Assembly: GCA_026018925.1 (NCBI GenBank) | Contig: JAKSZU010000009.1 | Location: forward strand, 35,882,082 to 35,946,081 | Source: Tupaia tana | Taxonomy: Eukaryota > Chordata > Mammalia > Scandentia > Tupaiidae | DNA length: 64,000 bases | Reading direction: 5' to 3' | Part shown: one piece after another, positions 55,999 through 64,000 of the stretch | Numbering within the stretch: position 1 is the first letter of the stretch | Layout: the number at the start of each line of letters is the position of its first letter | Program-made: the position numbers and the translations under genes | The notes under the pieces: model-generated | Seen by the model: the letters and a program-made list of their open reading frames with translations, nothing else | Databases searched by the model: none | What the model was told of the DNA's origin: nothing

Positions 55999-57010
55999 TG
56001 TTACTGAGAAGACCCAGAGGGTGGGGGTCTCCACCCAGGGTAGGAGGGCTCTTGGCTTCATGCTGGAAAGAATTCAGAGTGAGCCATTGAGAGAGAACAA
56101 AAGCAGGCTTATTAAGGAAAGTGCTTATTAAGGAGTGGATTACTCCATAGGTGGAGCAGCTCCATGAAAGGAGATGGGTGAAGAGTTTTGTTCTCTCTTT
56201 AGATGGGCAGGACCAGGGAATAAGCCGGGAATGAGCTGCTGCTGCCCACTGTTTCCCTGGCTGCAAGCCTGGAGGGGAGGAGGGAGAACTGTTACCCAAA
56301 AATGAAAGCTAGAAGGGCTACCCTATAGGCAGGATAGTCCCAACTTTCAATGAGTGTCTGTCTTGTATTGATTGGCTTAATGCCTACTTAAGTAAGGGGT
56401 GGTTTATTCATGATCCTTTCGGGGAAGAGGCAGTGATTTTCCTAGAAACACTGACCATCCCATTTTTCTGGCCTTATTAGGCTACTTCAGGTCCTTTTCA
56501 TGGTAATTTTTAAACTGTCATGGTACCAGCAGAAGTGTCATTTAATATGCTAATGTGGTAGAATGAGGATATGAGTTTGAAGGTTAGGCAGCAGTTCTAG
56601 GCCATCTTGGTTTTTACTGGTTCAGACCCAGACCCAGTCTCTTTTTTGTTTTTTTTTTTTTTTTTGGAGAGTATTTCGCTATAGGGCGTGTGCGCTCGCC
56701 AGACAGAGAGAGACAGAGAGACAGAAAGCGAGAAATCACCCCCCAGGGGGGATGGTCACGCCGCAATCCCTTCTCCTCCATTCTCCTCTCAGGATCTTGG
56801 GCACACACGCACACGTGCCCAGCGTGAGTTTTAAGCCACCGGGTCCAGGACGCGAACCGCAGTCGCCTACGTGGGAGTCCAGCGACATAGCCATTACACT
56901 AACTGCTGGTTCCCATAGACCCAGTCTCTTGGCCACCTCCTATCTGTCAGGCTTTAATACTGTGTGTGTTGGAACGTCCCTCACCTCAGTCTCTTCCTGT
57001 CTCAAAGGAG
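55999..57010 (-). mobile_element. ERV1-like LTR, antisense, split by a SINE
   Basis: The left end tgttactgagaagacccag gives an LTR end in ACA on the minus strand. Next come ctggaaagaattcagagtga, aaaagcaggcttattaagg (an AATAAG-type poly-A region) and the U3-like phrase aactgtcatggtaccagcag with ttaatatgctaatgtggtag. These recall ERV1-class (MER41-like) LTRs. A young SINE sits at 56644-56916. I see no internal viral genes. The right limit is uncertain. Non-coding fossil. Confidence 0.6.
56644..56916 (-). mobile_element. tRNA-derived SINE, young type 2, antisense
   Basis: gagagtatttcgctataggg, gatggtcacgccg, gttttaagcc, aggacgcgaacc and head ctgctggttcc. It lacks the catagag mark. Target-site duplication agacccagtctctt at 56630-56643 and 56917-56930 is perfect. 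Confidence 0.97.
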
Positions 57011-57014
57011 AGTG

Positions 57015-57438
57015 TCTCTGACTTCTTCCATCTCTGACCTCCAGATCCTCTTTTAATGAGGTTATCTAATTAGCTCAGGCTTGTCCAGGACCATCTCCTT
57101 TCTATCAGCTCAAATTCAACTGATTTGGGATGTTACATTGACAAAACCCCTTCAGTTTTTTCATATGACATAACCTAATCATGAGACTGATATTATATCA
57201 TAGATACAGGCTCCACTTGTCTCAGGGTAGAGAACAATGCAGGCCATGTACACTAGGGAACAGAAATCTTGGATGCTACCTTAGAATTCTATGTGCTACA
57301 GCTACTAAATCAGAATTTACATTTTAACAAGATGCCCAAATATTTATATGCATATTAAATTTTGAAGCATTGTAATCTGTTATCTTCTGAGACATGAGAA
57401 AACAAAAGAAGCCAAAGATTAAGTTATTTATAGTTGAT
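57015..57438. other. Possible old repeat remnants
   Basis: 57060-57200 (ggttatctaattagctcagg; caactgatttgggatgttac; cataacctaatcatgagact) has phrases common in mammalian fossil repeats. 57300-57375 recalls MER5. None is firm. Confidence 0.35.
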
Positions 57439-57454
57439 TAGGAATGGAGTCATT

Positions 57455-57606
57455 TAAACCCAGGTCATTTATACACCGATGTGCATGTGCTCATGATCTA
57501 GGCTGACTGAAGCTTAGAGTAGATTGTGGCATGAGGACACATGTCGGGGATGATTATCTGTCTGTCTCTTTCTCATGGGAGAAATAAATAAACTTAAAAA
57601 AAAACT
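57455..57606 (+). mobile_element. Divergent older SINE, head missing
   Basis: gtgcatgtgctcatgatcta, gcttagagtagattgtggca, gtcggggatgattatctgtc and an A-rich tail. Same core order as the copies at 20530 and 24535. Confidence 0.6.
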
Positions 57607-57835
57607 TTCCAGAGATCATGAGCACCTGCCAGAGAGAGACAGAGACAGAGATCTGGAAAATGAGAAAATACCTCCTGTGGGGAAATGGTCATACCACAAT
57701 CTCTTCTCCATTTCTCTCTCCTTTCAGAATTTTGGGCATGCACACACACCTGCCCAGCATGTTTTTTAAGCTGCCGGATCTAGGACTTGAACTATGCAGT
57801 CAGCTATGTGGGATCCAGAGGCCACTGGCTGGTCC
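57607..57835 (-). mobile_element. tRNA-derived SINE, older, antisense
   Basis: gccagagagagacagagaca, acctcctgtggggaaatggt, gaattttgggcatgcacaca, ggatctaggacttgaac and head actggctggtcc. Another SINE follows in the same orientation. Confidence 0.88.
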
Positions 57836-57845
57836 AGAAATAATA

Positions 57846-58094
57846 TTTTGGGGGGAGAGATTTTTGCTGTTAGGGCACATGCACTTGATGGAGAGACAGA
57901 CAGAAAGCAAGAAATCACCCCCCAGGGGGATGTCCATGCTACAATCCCTCCTCCTACATTCTCCTCTTGGGATTTTGGACACACACACACACACACACAC
58001 AATGTGAGTTACAAGCTGCCAGGTCCAAGACTTGAACACCAGTAGGCTATGTGGGAATCCAGCTACATAACCATCACACCATCTGTTGGTCCTG
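57846..58094 (-). mobile_element. tRNA-derived SINE with (CA)n expansion, antisense
   Basis: gagagatttttgctgttagg, accccccagggggatgtcca, a CA run of about 22 bases in place of the cacgcacgc segment (57979-58001) and head tctgttggtcct. Target-site duplication agaaataata at 57836-57845 and 58095-58104. Confidence 0.92.
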
Positions 58095-58130
58095 AGAAAT
58101 AATAAAGTTTTAAAAAAGTGATTAAAAGAG

Positions 58131-58290
58131 GAGCCAGCAAGTGGCATGATGGTTAAGGCTCTGGACTCCGACATGGCTGACTGCAGTTTGAGTCCTGGCC
58201 CTGGCAGCTTGCTTTCTCATTTTCTCTCTCTCTTTCTCTCCCTGGTAAGCACATGTGTCCTATAGCCAATTGAATAATAATAATAATGAT
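58131..58290 (+). mobile_element. tRNA-derived SINE, short form
   Basis: gaggagccagcaagtggcat, gactgcagtttgagtcctgg and ggcagcttgctttctcattt show the direct join of head to CT run. Tail (AAT)n. Confidence 0.9.
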
Positions 58291-58369
58291 ACATTAAAGA
58301 AATCTTTAAAAAATGAGAAGAGAGCAAACCAATATTTACTGAGCATTGGTATGTAAATATTGTATGCTG

Positions 58370-58512
58370 CTTCTACATATACAATTATACTTAATTCTCA
58401 TCATAACTCTATCAGTTGGATGGTAGCATTACTCTTTTATTGAAGAAGAAACTAGGAATTAAAGAGATTAAGAACATACACCTAGTAATTGGATCAAGGA
58501 TTCAAAACAATT
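58370..58512 (-). mobile_element. MIR remnant
   Basis: acttaattctcatcataact, ctatcagttggatggtagca, ttgaagaagaaactaggaat and taattggatcaaggattcaa follow the MIR order. Confidence 0.6.
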
Positions 58513-58898
58513 ATGCATGGATCAATGCCCGACCATGATATTTCTGCCACATTATGCTGTCTCCAAACTAAAAGAAGGGGGCTGCCCAAAGAGAAGGCAT
58601 GTAATCTCTGAAGACATAGGTCACTTGCTTCACCATTTTTGCCAAGCGTGTTATATCAGGGATTATGCTATCTTTCTTCTGCTGTATCTTGAAATAAATT
58701 GGGAACTTTGAAGTTTTTTAGAACTTTGAAGAAAGTGGAGATAATAGCCAGTATAGAGCACAGGTCTCTTCCAGCAGCCCCTGTTCCATTCACTGAGATT
58801 TACTTGAAGAAGACTGTTACCAGAATCTGATGTCAATATTCTAAGAAAGTATGTTTAGGAGACCCTACCTGATGACAAAGGGAGAGACTATGTCTGCT
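58513..58898. other. Unique intergenic spacer
   Basis: Complex sequence, no recognised gene. A 64-codon frame is not supported. Confidence 0.4.
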
Positions 58899-58911
58899 GA
58901 GTGTGTTTAAA

Positions 58912-59425
58912 CTATTTTTAATTTTATTTTTTAAATATTACATTTAATCACATGTATCTTTACAGCACAATTACCATACATATCAGTTCAGACAAAGACA
59001 GTACTATCCACCGCATCATCAGCAAATAGCTTTTCATTTTTTTCAGATTATTATTATTCTCATTATTTTTTTAAACATTTGATCACTATACATCATTTGG
59101 TTTGTAAAGAGAATTTACCTAACACAAAATACTTCTCAGATTAGTCCAGTTGAGAATACTATACACATCATCATCAACACGTAATAAACCATTTCTGTGT
59201 CCCACTACTATCATGCCTCTCTATTTGTTCTCTTGTTATCCTTCTCTATACTCTTCCCTTCTCCCCCCCATTCCACATTGTCTTCAGCGTCCATAACTAC
59301 TTTCACTGCTTCTATGCCCTCCAATATTTCAATCTCTACCATAGAGTACAGATAGTCGGTATATATTAAGTGGATGCATACAGTATCTTTCTTTCATAGC
59401 CTGGCTTGTTTCACTCAGCACAATG
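58912..59425 (-). mobile_element. L1 3' end, lineage family, with target-site duplications
   Basis: 5'-truncated L1 end flanked by gagtgtgtttaaa at 58899-58911 and 59426-59438. Inside, the 3'UTR motif occurs twice (58930-59043 and 59071-59190; each has a catatatcag/tacacatcatcatc-type block). A C/T-rich block (cttcccttctcccccccatt) and the part shared with 15480-15600 follow. It may be one element with a duplicated tail or two nested insertions. Confidence 0.8.
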
Positions 59426-59439
59426 GAGTGTGTTTAAAT

Positions 59440-59665
59440 TTTTCAAAGCCAAAGTGAAGAGAGAATGGTTGCCAGCTAAGTAGTGACAGCAGGCTTAACA
59501 TTAGAAAATATGGTGCTGCTCTTTTTCCCTTTTTTGGCAAATGTTGACTATTTCAGATATTCTCTTCAGATGGCTTTAAGAATAATACTGATCTCTTCAA
59601 AATCAGGAAACATTTAGTAACAAGTTATATTCCAGAGACAGAACTTATTCATGATTTCCTAAGGC
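59440..59665. other. Unique spacer
   Basis: Resumes the sequence interrupted by the L1. Nothing recognised. Confidence 0.4.
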
Positions 59666-59667
59666 TG

Positions 59668-60087
59668 GTGTTGTAGGGTGCATATGAATGTGACTGACTA
59701 GCCCTATTTTTAAAGACTGATGTCATCTTAGGGCCTCCATTTCTCCTGGCCATGCATGGCCACTTAAGATAACAATCTGCTTTGCCTCTCCAACCAAGCT
59801 GACCATTCTTGAGATAGATTGATTTCTGGAGCCTGGTGCAAACACATTTTCACCCCAGGTGTAGCCCCTTTGAAAGCTTTTAAAGGTCCGGAGTGGTTTG
59901 GGGGAAGCAGTGGAAGGAAGGTGTATAAAGTGTAGCAAGTGTAAGGTTGAAGCTGTGAGTGCCTTGGAGTCACCATCCACTCAACATTTTCTGGCATGTG
60001 AGTTTACCCTATAATAAACCCCTGTGCAGTACTTTATTGATGTGACCTTGTTCTTGTTTTTAGTCTCACTCATCCTACTTTCAAACA
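59668..60087 (+). mobile_element. Possible solo LTR, unclassified
   Basis: About 420 bp starting TGTTG and ending ACA. It has gtgtataaagtgtag (TATA-like, about 59920), then ccctataataaacccctgtg (AATAAA) and gcagtactttattgatgtga about 90 bp later, the U3-R-U5 layout of a retroviral LTR. No clear flanking duplication. The class is unknown. No viral coding sequence is attached. Confidence 0.4.
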
Positions 60088-60270
60088 GGTTAGAGGATGA
60101 TAGCTAAGAAATGTAAGGTTTTTTGTTTTGGGGGGCAGGTATTGAAAATGTTCTAAAATTTATTTTGGTGATGGATGCACAGCTATGATTATATTAAAAA
60201 CTATTAAATTGAAAACTATACATCTTAAATGAGTGAATTAGTTGGTATGTAAATTATATATCGATGAAGC

Positions 60271-60513
60271 TTTTTTTTAAGAGGGTGCCTGTGCTCAGCA
60301 GAGAGAGACAGAGAGAGGGAGAAGAGAAAGCACCTCCCATGGGGAATGATCACTTATAGTCCCTTCTCCATTTCTCCTTCCTTTCAGAACTTTGGGAATG
60401 CATGCATGCACATATGCCTGGTATGTTTCTCAAGCCTTTGGGTCTTAGACTTGGACCTTGTGGTTGGCCATATGGAATAAAACTGCCTTAATCAGCAGGC
60501 CATAGAGCTGGCC
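60271..60513 (-). mobile_element. tRNA-derived SINE, older, antisense
   Basis: ttttttttaagagggtgcct, gagagagacagagagaggga, ccctcccatggggaatgatc-like centre, ggccatatggaata and head gagctggccc. Confidence 0.8.
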
Positions 60514-61618
60514 CACGATAAAGATATTCTTTAAAAGTTTGCTTCGCTTTGACTTTCAGTAGATGAAAATGAGTCCAACAAAGCTCAAGACACTGTATTA
60601 CAAATAATAGCCAAATTCACAGCCTAGGTTTTAAACTAATTTGATAACAGTGTAGTCTTTCTAACAGTGTGATTAAAAACCTTATTTGTAGGTTTTATTT
60701 TCAGTTTCTTCCTTCTGTGAGGCGAAAAAAAAAAGTAATAAGATCTGCTTCCACAAAATACTGCTTTGACCTAACCCTTGAATAAGTGGAATTAATTTCT
60801 TTTGACAAAGCTGAAAAGGCAACTGTGAAAAAGTGTCATGTAAACCATTTCTGGGTAGTTTCCCTGCAATGGGCCCCAAAGTTTAAAGGCATTTTGTAAA
60901 ACAGAAGGCGTAAATTTTATTTTGACCCACAGAATTAATATGGAGGTGTGTTATGTCAAAATTAATTGATGAATGAGAGATTATTACTTGACTCCTCCTT
61001 CCATTCCCTCATTTCGAGTCTCTCCTAATCTCTAACTGCTTATGTTTCCCTAGTGCCTTTAGATAGCAGGATTCAGTTTTCTTGCTTCTCTTCACAGGTA
61101 TCTTCATTCTTTTTACCTGGCACCTAAGCCTAGTGGAAAGAGCACTGCTTTTGGAAAAAGAGAGGCTATTGACTTCTAGCTCTCTGTATGCTATTTTGGG
61201 AGGGAAACTTCACTTACTCATTTCTAAATGAAGACACAATAATCATAGAGTAGGCCTGAGGTTTACCTGTGCTCAGTTATAAATGGTAGGTGTTACTATG
61301 TGTGTCACTCCCTGAATATTAACCTGGGACACATAGTGTTTCATAGTTTTAAACATAACCTTATAGAGGTGGCTGATATCCCCCTATGTTCTGTCCCTGC
61401 AAGTAAAAATTCTGCTATCAAATCCTACATCCTTGCAGCCCAGTAATACATAAATTAGTCCATCAAGTAGAATATCATGAGGTCATTTATAGAAATATTT
61501 AATGCTAGGAAGAAATAATTATAAATGTAATTAACTCTGGTCCTATGTCCTTTATGAAGGAGTGGGAGATGGGTACAGTGTATGCTAAAATAGTTGGCAA
61601 AAAATAGAAAATGCATTG
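60514..61618. other. Intergenic sequence with possible MIR remnant
   Basis: 61120-61290 (taagcctagtggaaagagca; ctagctctctgtatgctatt; cttactcatttctaaatgaa) resembles a sense MIR. The rest is unique. Confidence 0.45.
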
Positions 61619-61638
61619 GATCCTGAAGAACTTTTTCT

Positions 61639-61900
61639 TTTTTTTTCTAGAGAGATCTTTGCTATTAGGGCATGTGTGCTTACCAGAAAGACAGAGAGAG
61701 ACAGAGAGACAGAAAGGGAGAAATCACCCCCCAGAGGGGATGGCCATGCTGCAATTCCTTCTCCTCCATTCTCTTCTTGGGGTCTTGGGTATGCTCGCAC
61801 AAGTACCGGGTGTGAATTTAAGCTGCCAGGTCCAGGACTTTAACCACAATCAACCATGTGGGAGTCCAGCAACATGACTGTTGGCAATCTGCTGGTCTCA
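61639..61900 (-). mobile_element. tRNA-derived SINE, type 1, antisense
   Basis: gagagatctttgctattagg, accccccagaggggatggcc, caggtccaggactttaacc and head atctgctggtctca. Long target-site duplication gatcctgaagaactttt at 61619 and 61901 onward. Confidence 0.95.
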
Positions 61901-61920
61901 GATCCTGAAGAACTTTTTAT

Positions 61921-62588
61921 CTCACGTTTAAATGGTTTAATCTATCTCACAGAGTTCGCAAAGTGATGAAGGTTCTGATGCAACTTTCTCACTCTCTTCA
62001 CCTTGTCCCATGGTGGATGTGGGACCTTAACTCTAAAGTATGGTATGAATTATATAGCTAGTACATAGTTACACCTGTTCTCTTTTGACATTCAAAATTT
62101 TTTGGTTATTTAAAATTGAAGTTCTGCCCCTTTATATCTGGCCATAGGGTAAAAACCATCTGTCCATTTGTGTGTTTTGTCCAGTTCAGCTACTGAATAG
62201 AAAACTGGGGACTTTGAATCTTGAAGGAACAAAAATAAACTCTCATGGAGTCTATGCTTCAGGTGTATTTTTGAAAAGCAAAACCCAGCCTTTATATTCT
62301 TGGAAGAATAGCTTTCCTTCTAGCATTATTTCCTACATCTTTACTATGTAAATAAACAGTGTCTGCCTTCTTCGCAGCCTCAAGTTATGCTACAAAATTT
62401 TCTTTTCTTAGCCTCCAGCTTTCATAATCTTCAAGACAATGGGAAGGAGAAAAATCCATCTTGCCCCACAGGAAAATAATAAAAATAGAACATTCAGGAG
62501 GTGAATTTTTATTACATGTATTTATATTCTGTTTTAATTCTTCCTTTTTAAAATAATTAATTTAATTATATTTGTTTTTTTTAATTTG
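61921..62588. other. Unique intergenic sequence
   Basis: No recognised repeat or gene. Confidence 0.45.
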
Positions 62589-62589
62589 A

Positions 62590-62705
62590 TTAGAGAGAGA
62601 GAGAGAAGGGGAAAGTGAGAAGGCAAGCCACCAGGTCCAGGACTTGAACCATAGTCTGCCATGTGGGAGTCCAGCACCTTAACCACCAGATCACTTATTG
62701 GCCCC
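62590..62705 (-). mobile_element. tRNA-derived SINE, short form, antisense
   Basis: gattagagagagagagagaa joins to aaggcaagccaccaggtcca, then ggacttgaaccatagtctgc and head tcacttattggcccc. Confidence 0.9.
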
Positions 62706-62754
62706 TTAATTCTTTCTTTTCAAGATAATGTGTTTTGGGTAATTTTTTTCCCGA

Positions 62755-63670
62755 AGATATGTCATTTTAAGTGTATTCATACTGCTTTATGCACATATTA
62801 CAGTTTATACAACAACTCTCTCATTGTTTGGGGTTTGGACTTTCCACCCTTTGCACAGATCCAATAAAACAAAGACGAGTCAAAAAATTTGGTGTGGGGC
62901 TCCCAGGGCCACTTTCTGCTTCCTCATACTCTATTTTATTGTTGATCCTTAGGGTGACCATTTTTGTTTTTGTCACAATAACTCCTGGATTTTTATTAGG
63001 AGAGGATAAAATGGATGTAAAGAACAACTTGATTGCTGACAAAAGCAAAATCATTAGTAGTGAACTTTCATCATCCAGCACAAAACCAAGTAATATGAAG
63101 CAAAATACATCGGGCAGTTTTTACTAGAAGTCAGCACATCTGTCAGTACAGAGCTAGCACTTTAAATGGATCTGTGAGGACTGACTTAGCACAGCAGTTT
63201 ATGACTATATATTAGGTGTTAAACCCAAATGAGAAGCTGTCACCTTTGTGACTTTCTGATGTGAATTTAATATAAAACACTGTGATCAAAGATCCTGGGG
63301 GGAAAAGTACAGAACTGTAGTATAATCAGAATCTAACTGTGATTTCTTTTCTTAAAGTTGATATCTTGGTTAAATGAATTTGTTCTCAAATATCTTCGTA
63401 ATGTTACAGTAAGCAGTCTAACACTTTATCAAACTGCAGATCTAATGGACAAAATCAAAAAGAATCAGCCTCGCCTTGCTTATGAAAATTGTCTTACACA
63501 TTCATTTCTGTAGCTGAACTGTGTAAGACATTTAAGAGATGCATCACTCATCACACAGATACTCAGGATATTTGGGCCCACACAATTGATCTGTGCCATC
63601 CAAATATACTTCTTCTTATGTCTGATAAGCTTGGACTTCTCATGATTAACCTCAGCAAAATCTCCCATTA
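62755..63670 (+). other. Unexplained stretch with broken protein-like reading frames
   Basis: Outside known repeats. A 118-codon frame (62771-63127) ends in a lysine- and serine-rich segment (DKSKIISSELSSSSTKPSN). Further on, LISWLNEFVLKYLRN and LMDKIKKNQPRLAYENC (63355-63485) and SVAELCKTFKRC with DLCHPNILLLMSDKLG (63505-63645) can be read in two frames. I recognise none of them. A degenerate retrocopy or transposon relic fits best. tttcttttcttaaag before 63357 looks like a splice acceptor but has no partner I can support. Confidence 0.35.
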
Positions 63671-63930
63671 GAGACTTTTATGGTGCAGGTAATGAGGATT
63701 TAATTTAAATTAACCAAGGTGTTTAGCTTCTACTACATAAAAGTCCAGACCGAGCCTTTTCTAAGAGGTGACACAGAGATGAATAAGACTATGCTGTCAC
63801 TCAAGCATCCGATAACCTATGTGTCAGCATTGTGGCATAAAAAGCTTATGGTGGCAGATATGACAAGAGAAGGACACAGTGAGGAAGGAAGATTGTGATG
63901 AGTACCATAAGATAAATACTTACGATCTTT

Positions 63931-64000
63931 TTTTTTTCTTTTTTTTTTTGGAGAGGTTTTTGCTATAGGGTGCGTGCGCTCGCCAGACAGAGACAGAGAG
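63931..64000 (-). mobile_element. tRNA-derived SINE, young, cut by window edge
   Basis: T-rich tract, ttggagaggtttttgctata and gggtgcgtgcgctcgccag followed by the start of the GA run. Only the 3' part (antisense) is inside the window. Confidence 0.93.

Noticed and set aside
63357-63407. A 50 bp internal exon between tttcttttcttaaag and gttacagtaagc
   Set aside because: Acceptor- and donor-like strings are present by eye, but there is no neighbouring exon, no recognised protein and such motifs are frequent by chance.

Overview
This window looks like a gene-poor, AT-rich, repeat-dense stretch of a placental (eutherian) mammal nuclear genome. The evidence is many degraded LINE-1 pieces, MIR-like and MER5A-like fossils, a MaLR-type LTR, intronless retrocopies of the mammalian genes TTC3 and TMEFF1, and about 45 copies of a tRNA-derived SINE family. 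I cannot name the species. The SINE is not primate Alu, rodent B1/B2, carnivore CAN, rabbit C or AfroSINE, and I do not recognise it as a named family. I see no intact protein-coding gene, no RNA gene, no CRISPR array and no operon-like organisation. The assembly has one gap of exactly 100 N (40234-40333). Layout: 0-3.5 kb holds SINEs, an L1 3' end and unique DNA. 3.5-5.4 kb is an antisense LINE with a nearly full-length but broken ORF1 and no ORF2 beside it (half-L1-like). 5.6-6.5 kb is an antisense TTC3 retropseudogene reaching the original start codon. 8.0-9.2 kb is an L1 3' part split by a SINE. 13.5-14.4 kb is an antisense mRNA retrocopy or last exon with stop codon, 3'UTR, AATAAA and A tail, from a gene I cannot name. 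18.7 kb is a MaLR solo LTR. 19-22.9 kb is a SINE cluster. 23.2-23.7 kb holds MER5A-like copies. 24.0-25.1 kb is a TMEFF1 retropseudogene interrupted by an older SINE. 26.9-31.2 kb is an old antisense L1 from ORF2 through ORF1 to a repeat-rich 5'UTR. 32-45 kb is mixed SINE, L1 and unique DNA. 45-55.3 kb is almost continuous L1, in both orientations, with nested SINEs. 56-57 kb is an antisense ERV1-like LTR split by a SINE. 58.9-59.4 kb is an L1 3' end with target-site duplications. 59.7-60.1 kb is a possible solo LTR. 62.8-63.7 kb has unexplained protein-like stretches. The most informative content is the SINE family. Young copies are about 250-275 bp, CpG-rich, with good A and B boxes, an A tail and 9-20 bp target-site duplications, so they look recently active. 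They fall into at least two subfamilies with linked differences, including a change inside the B box. A shorter deletion form and a divergent older group share the same core: a C-run/G-run near-palindrome, then a CT-rich run. Nothing in the window supports a new gene system; the points worth following up are listed as findings. All calls come from reading the sequence and from memory of the families, with no database search.
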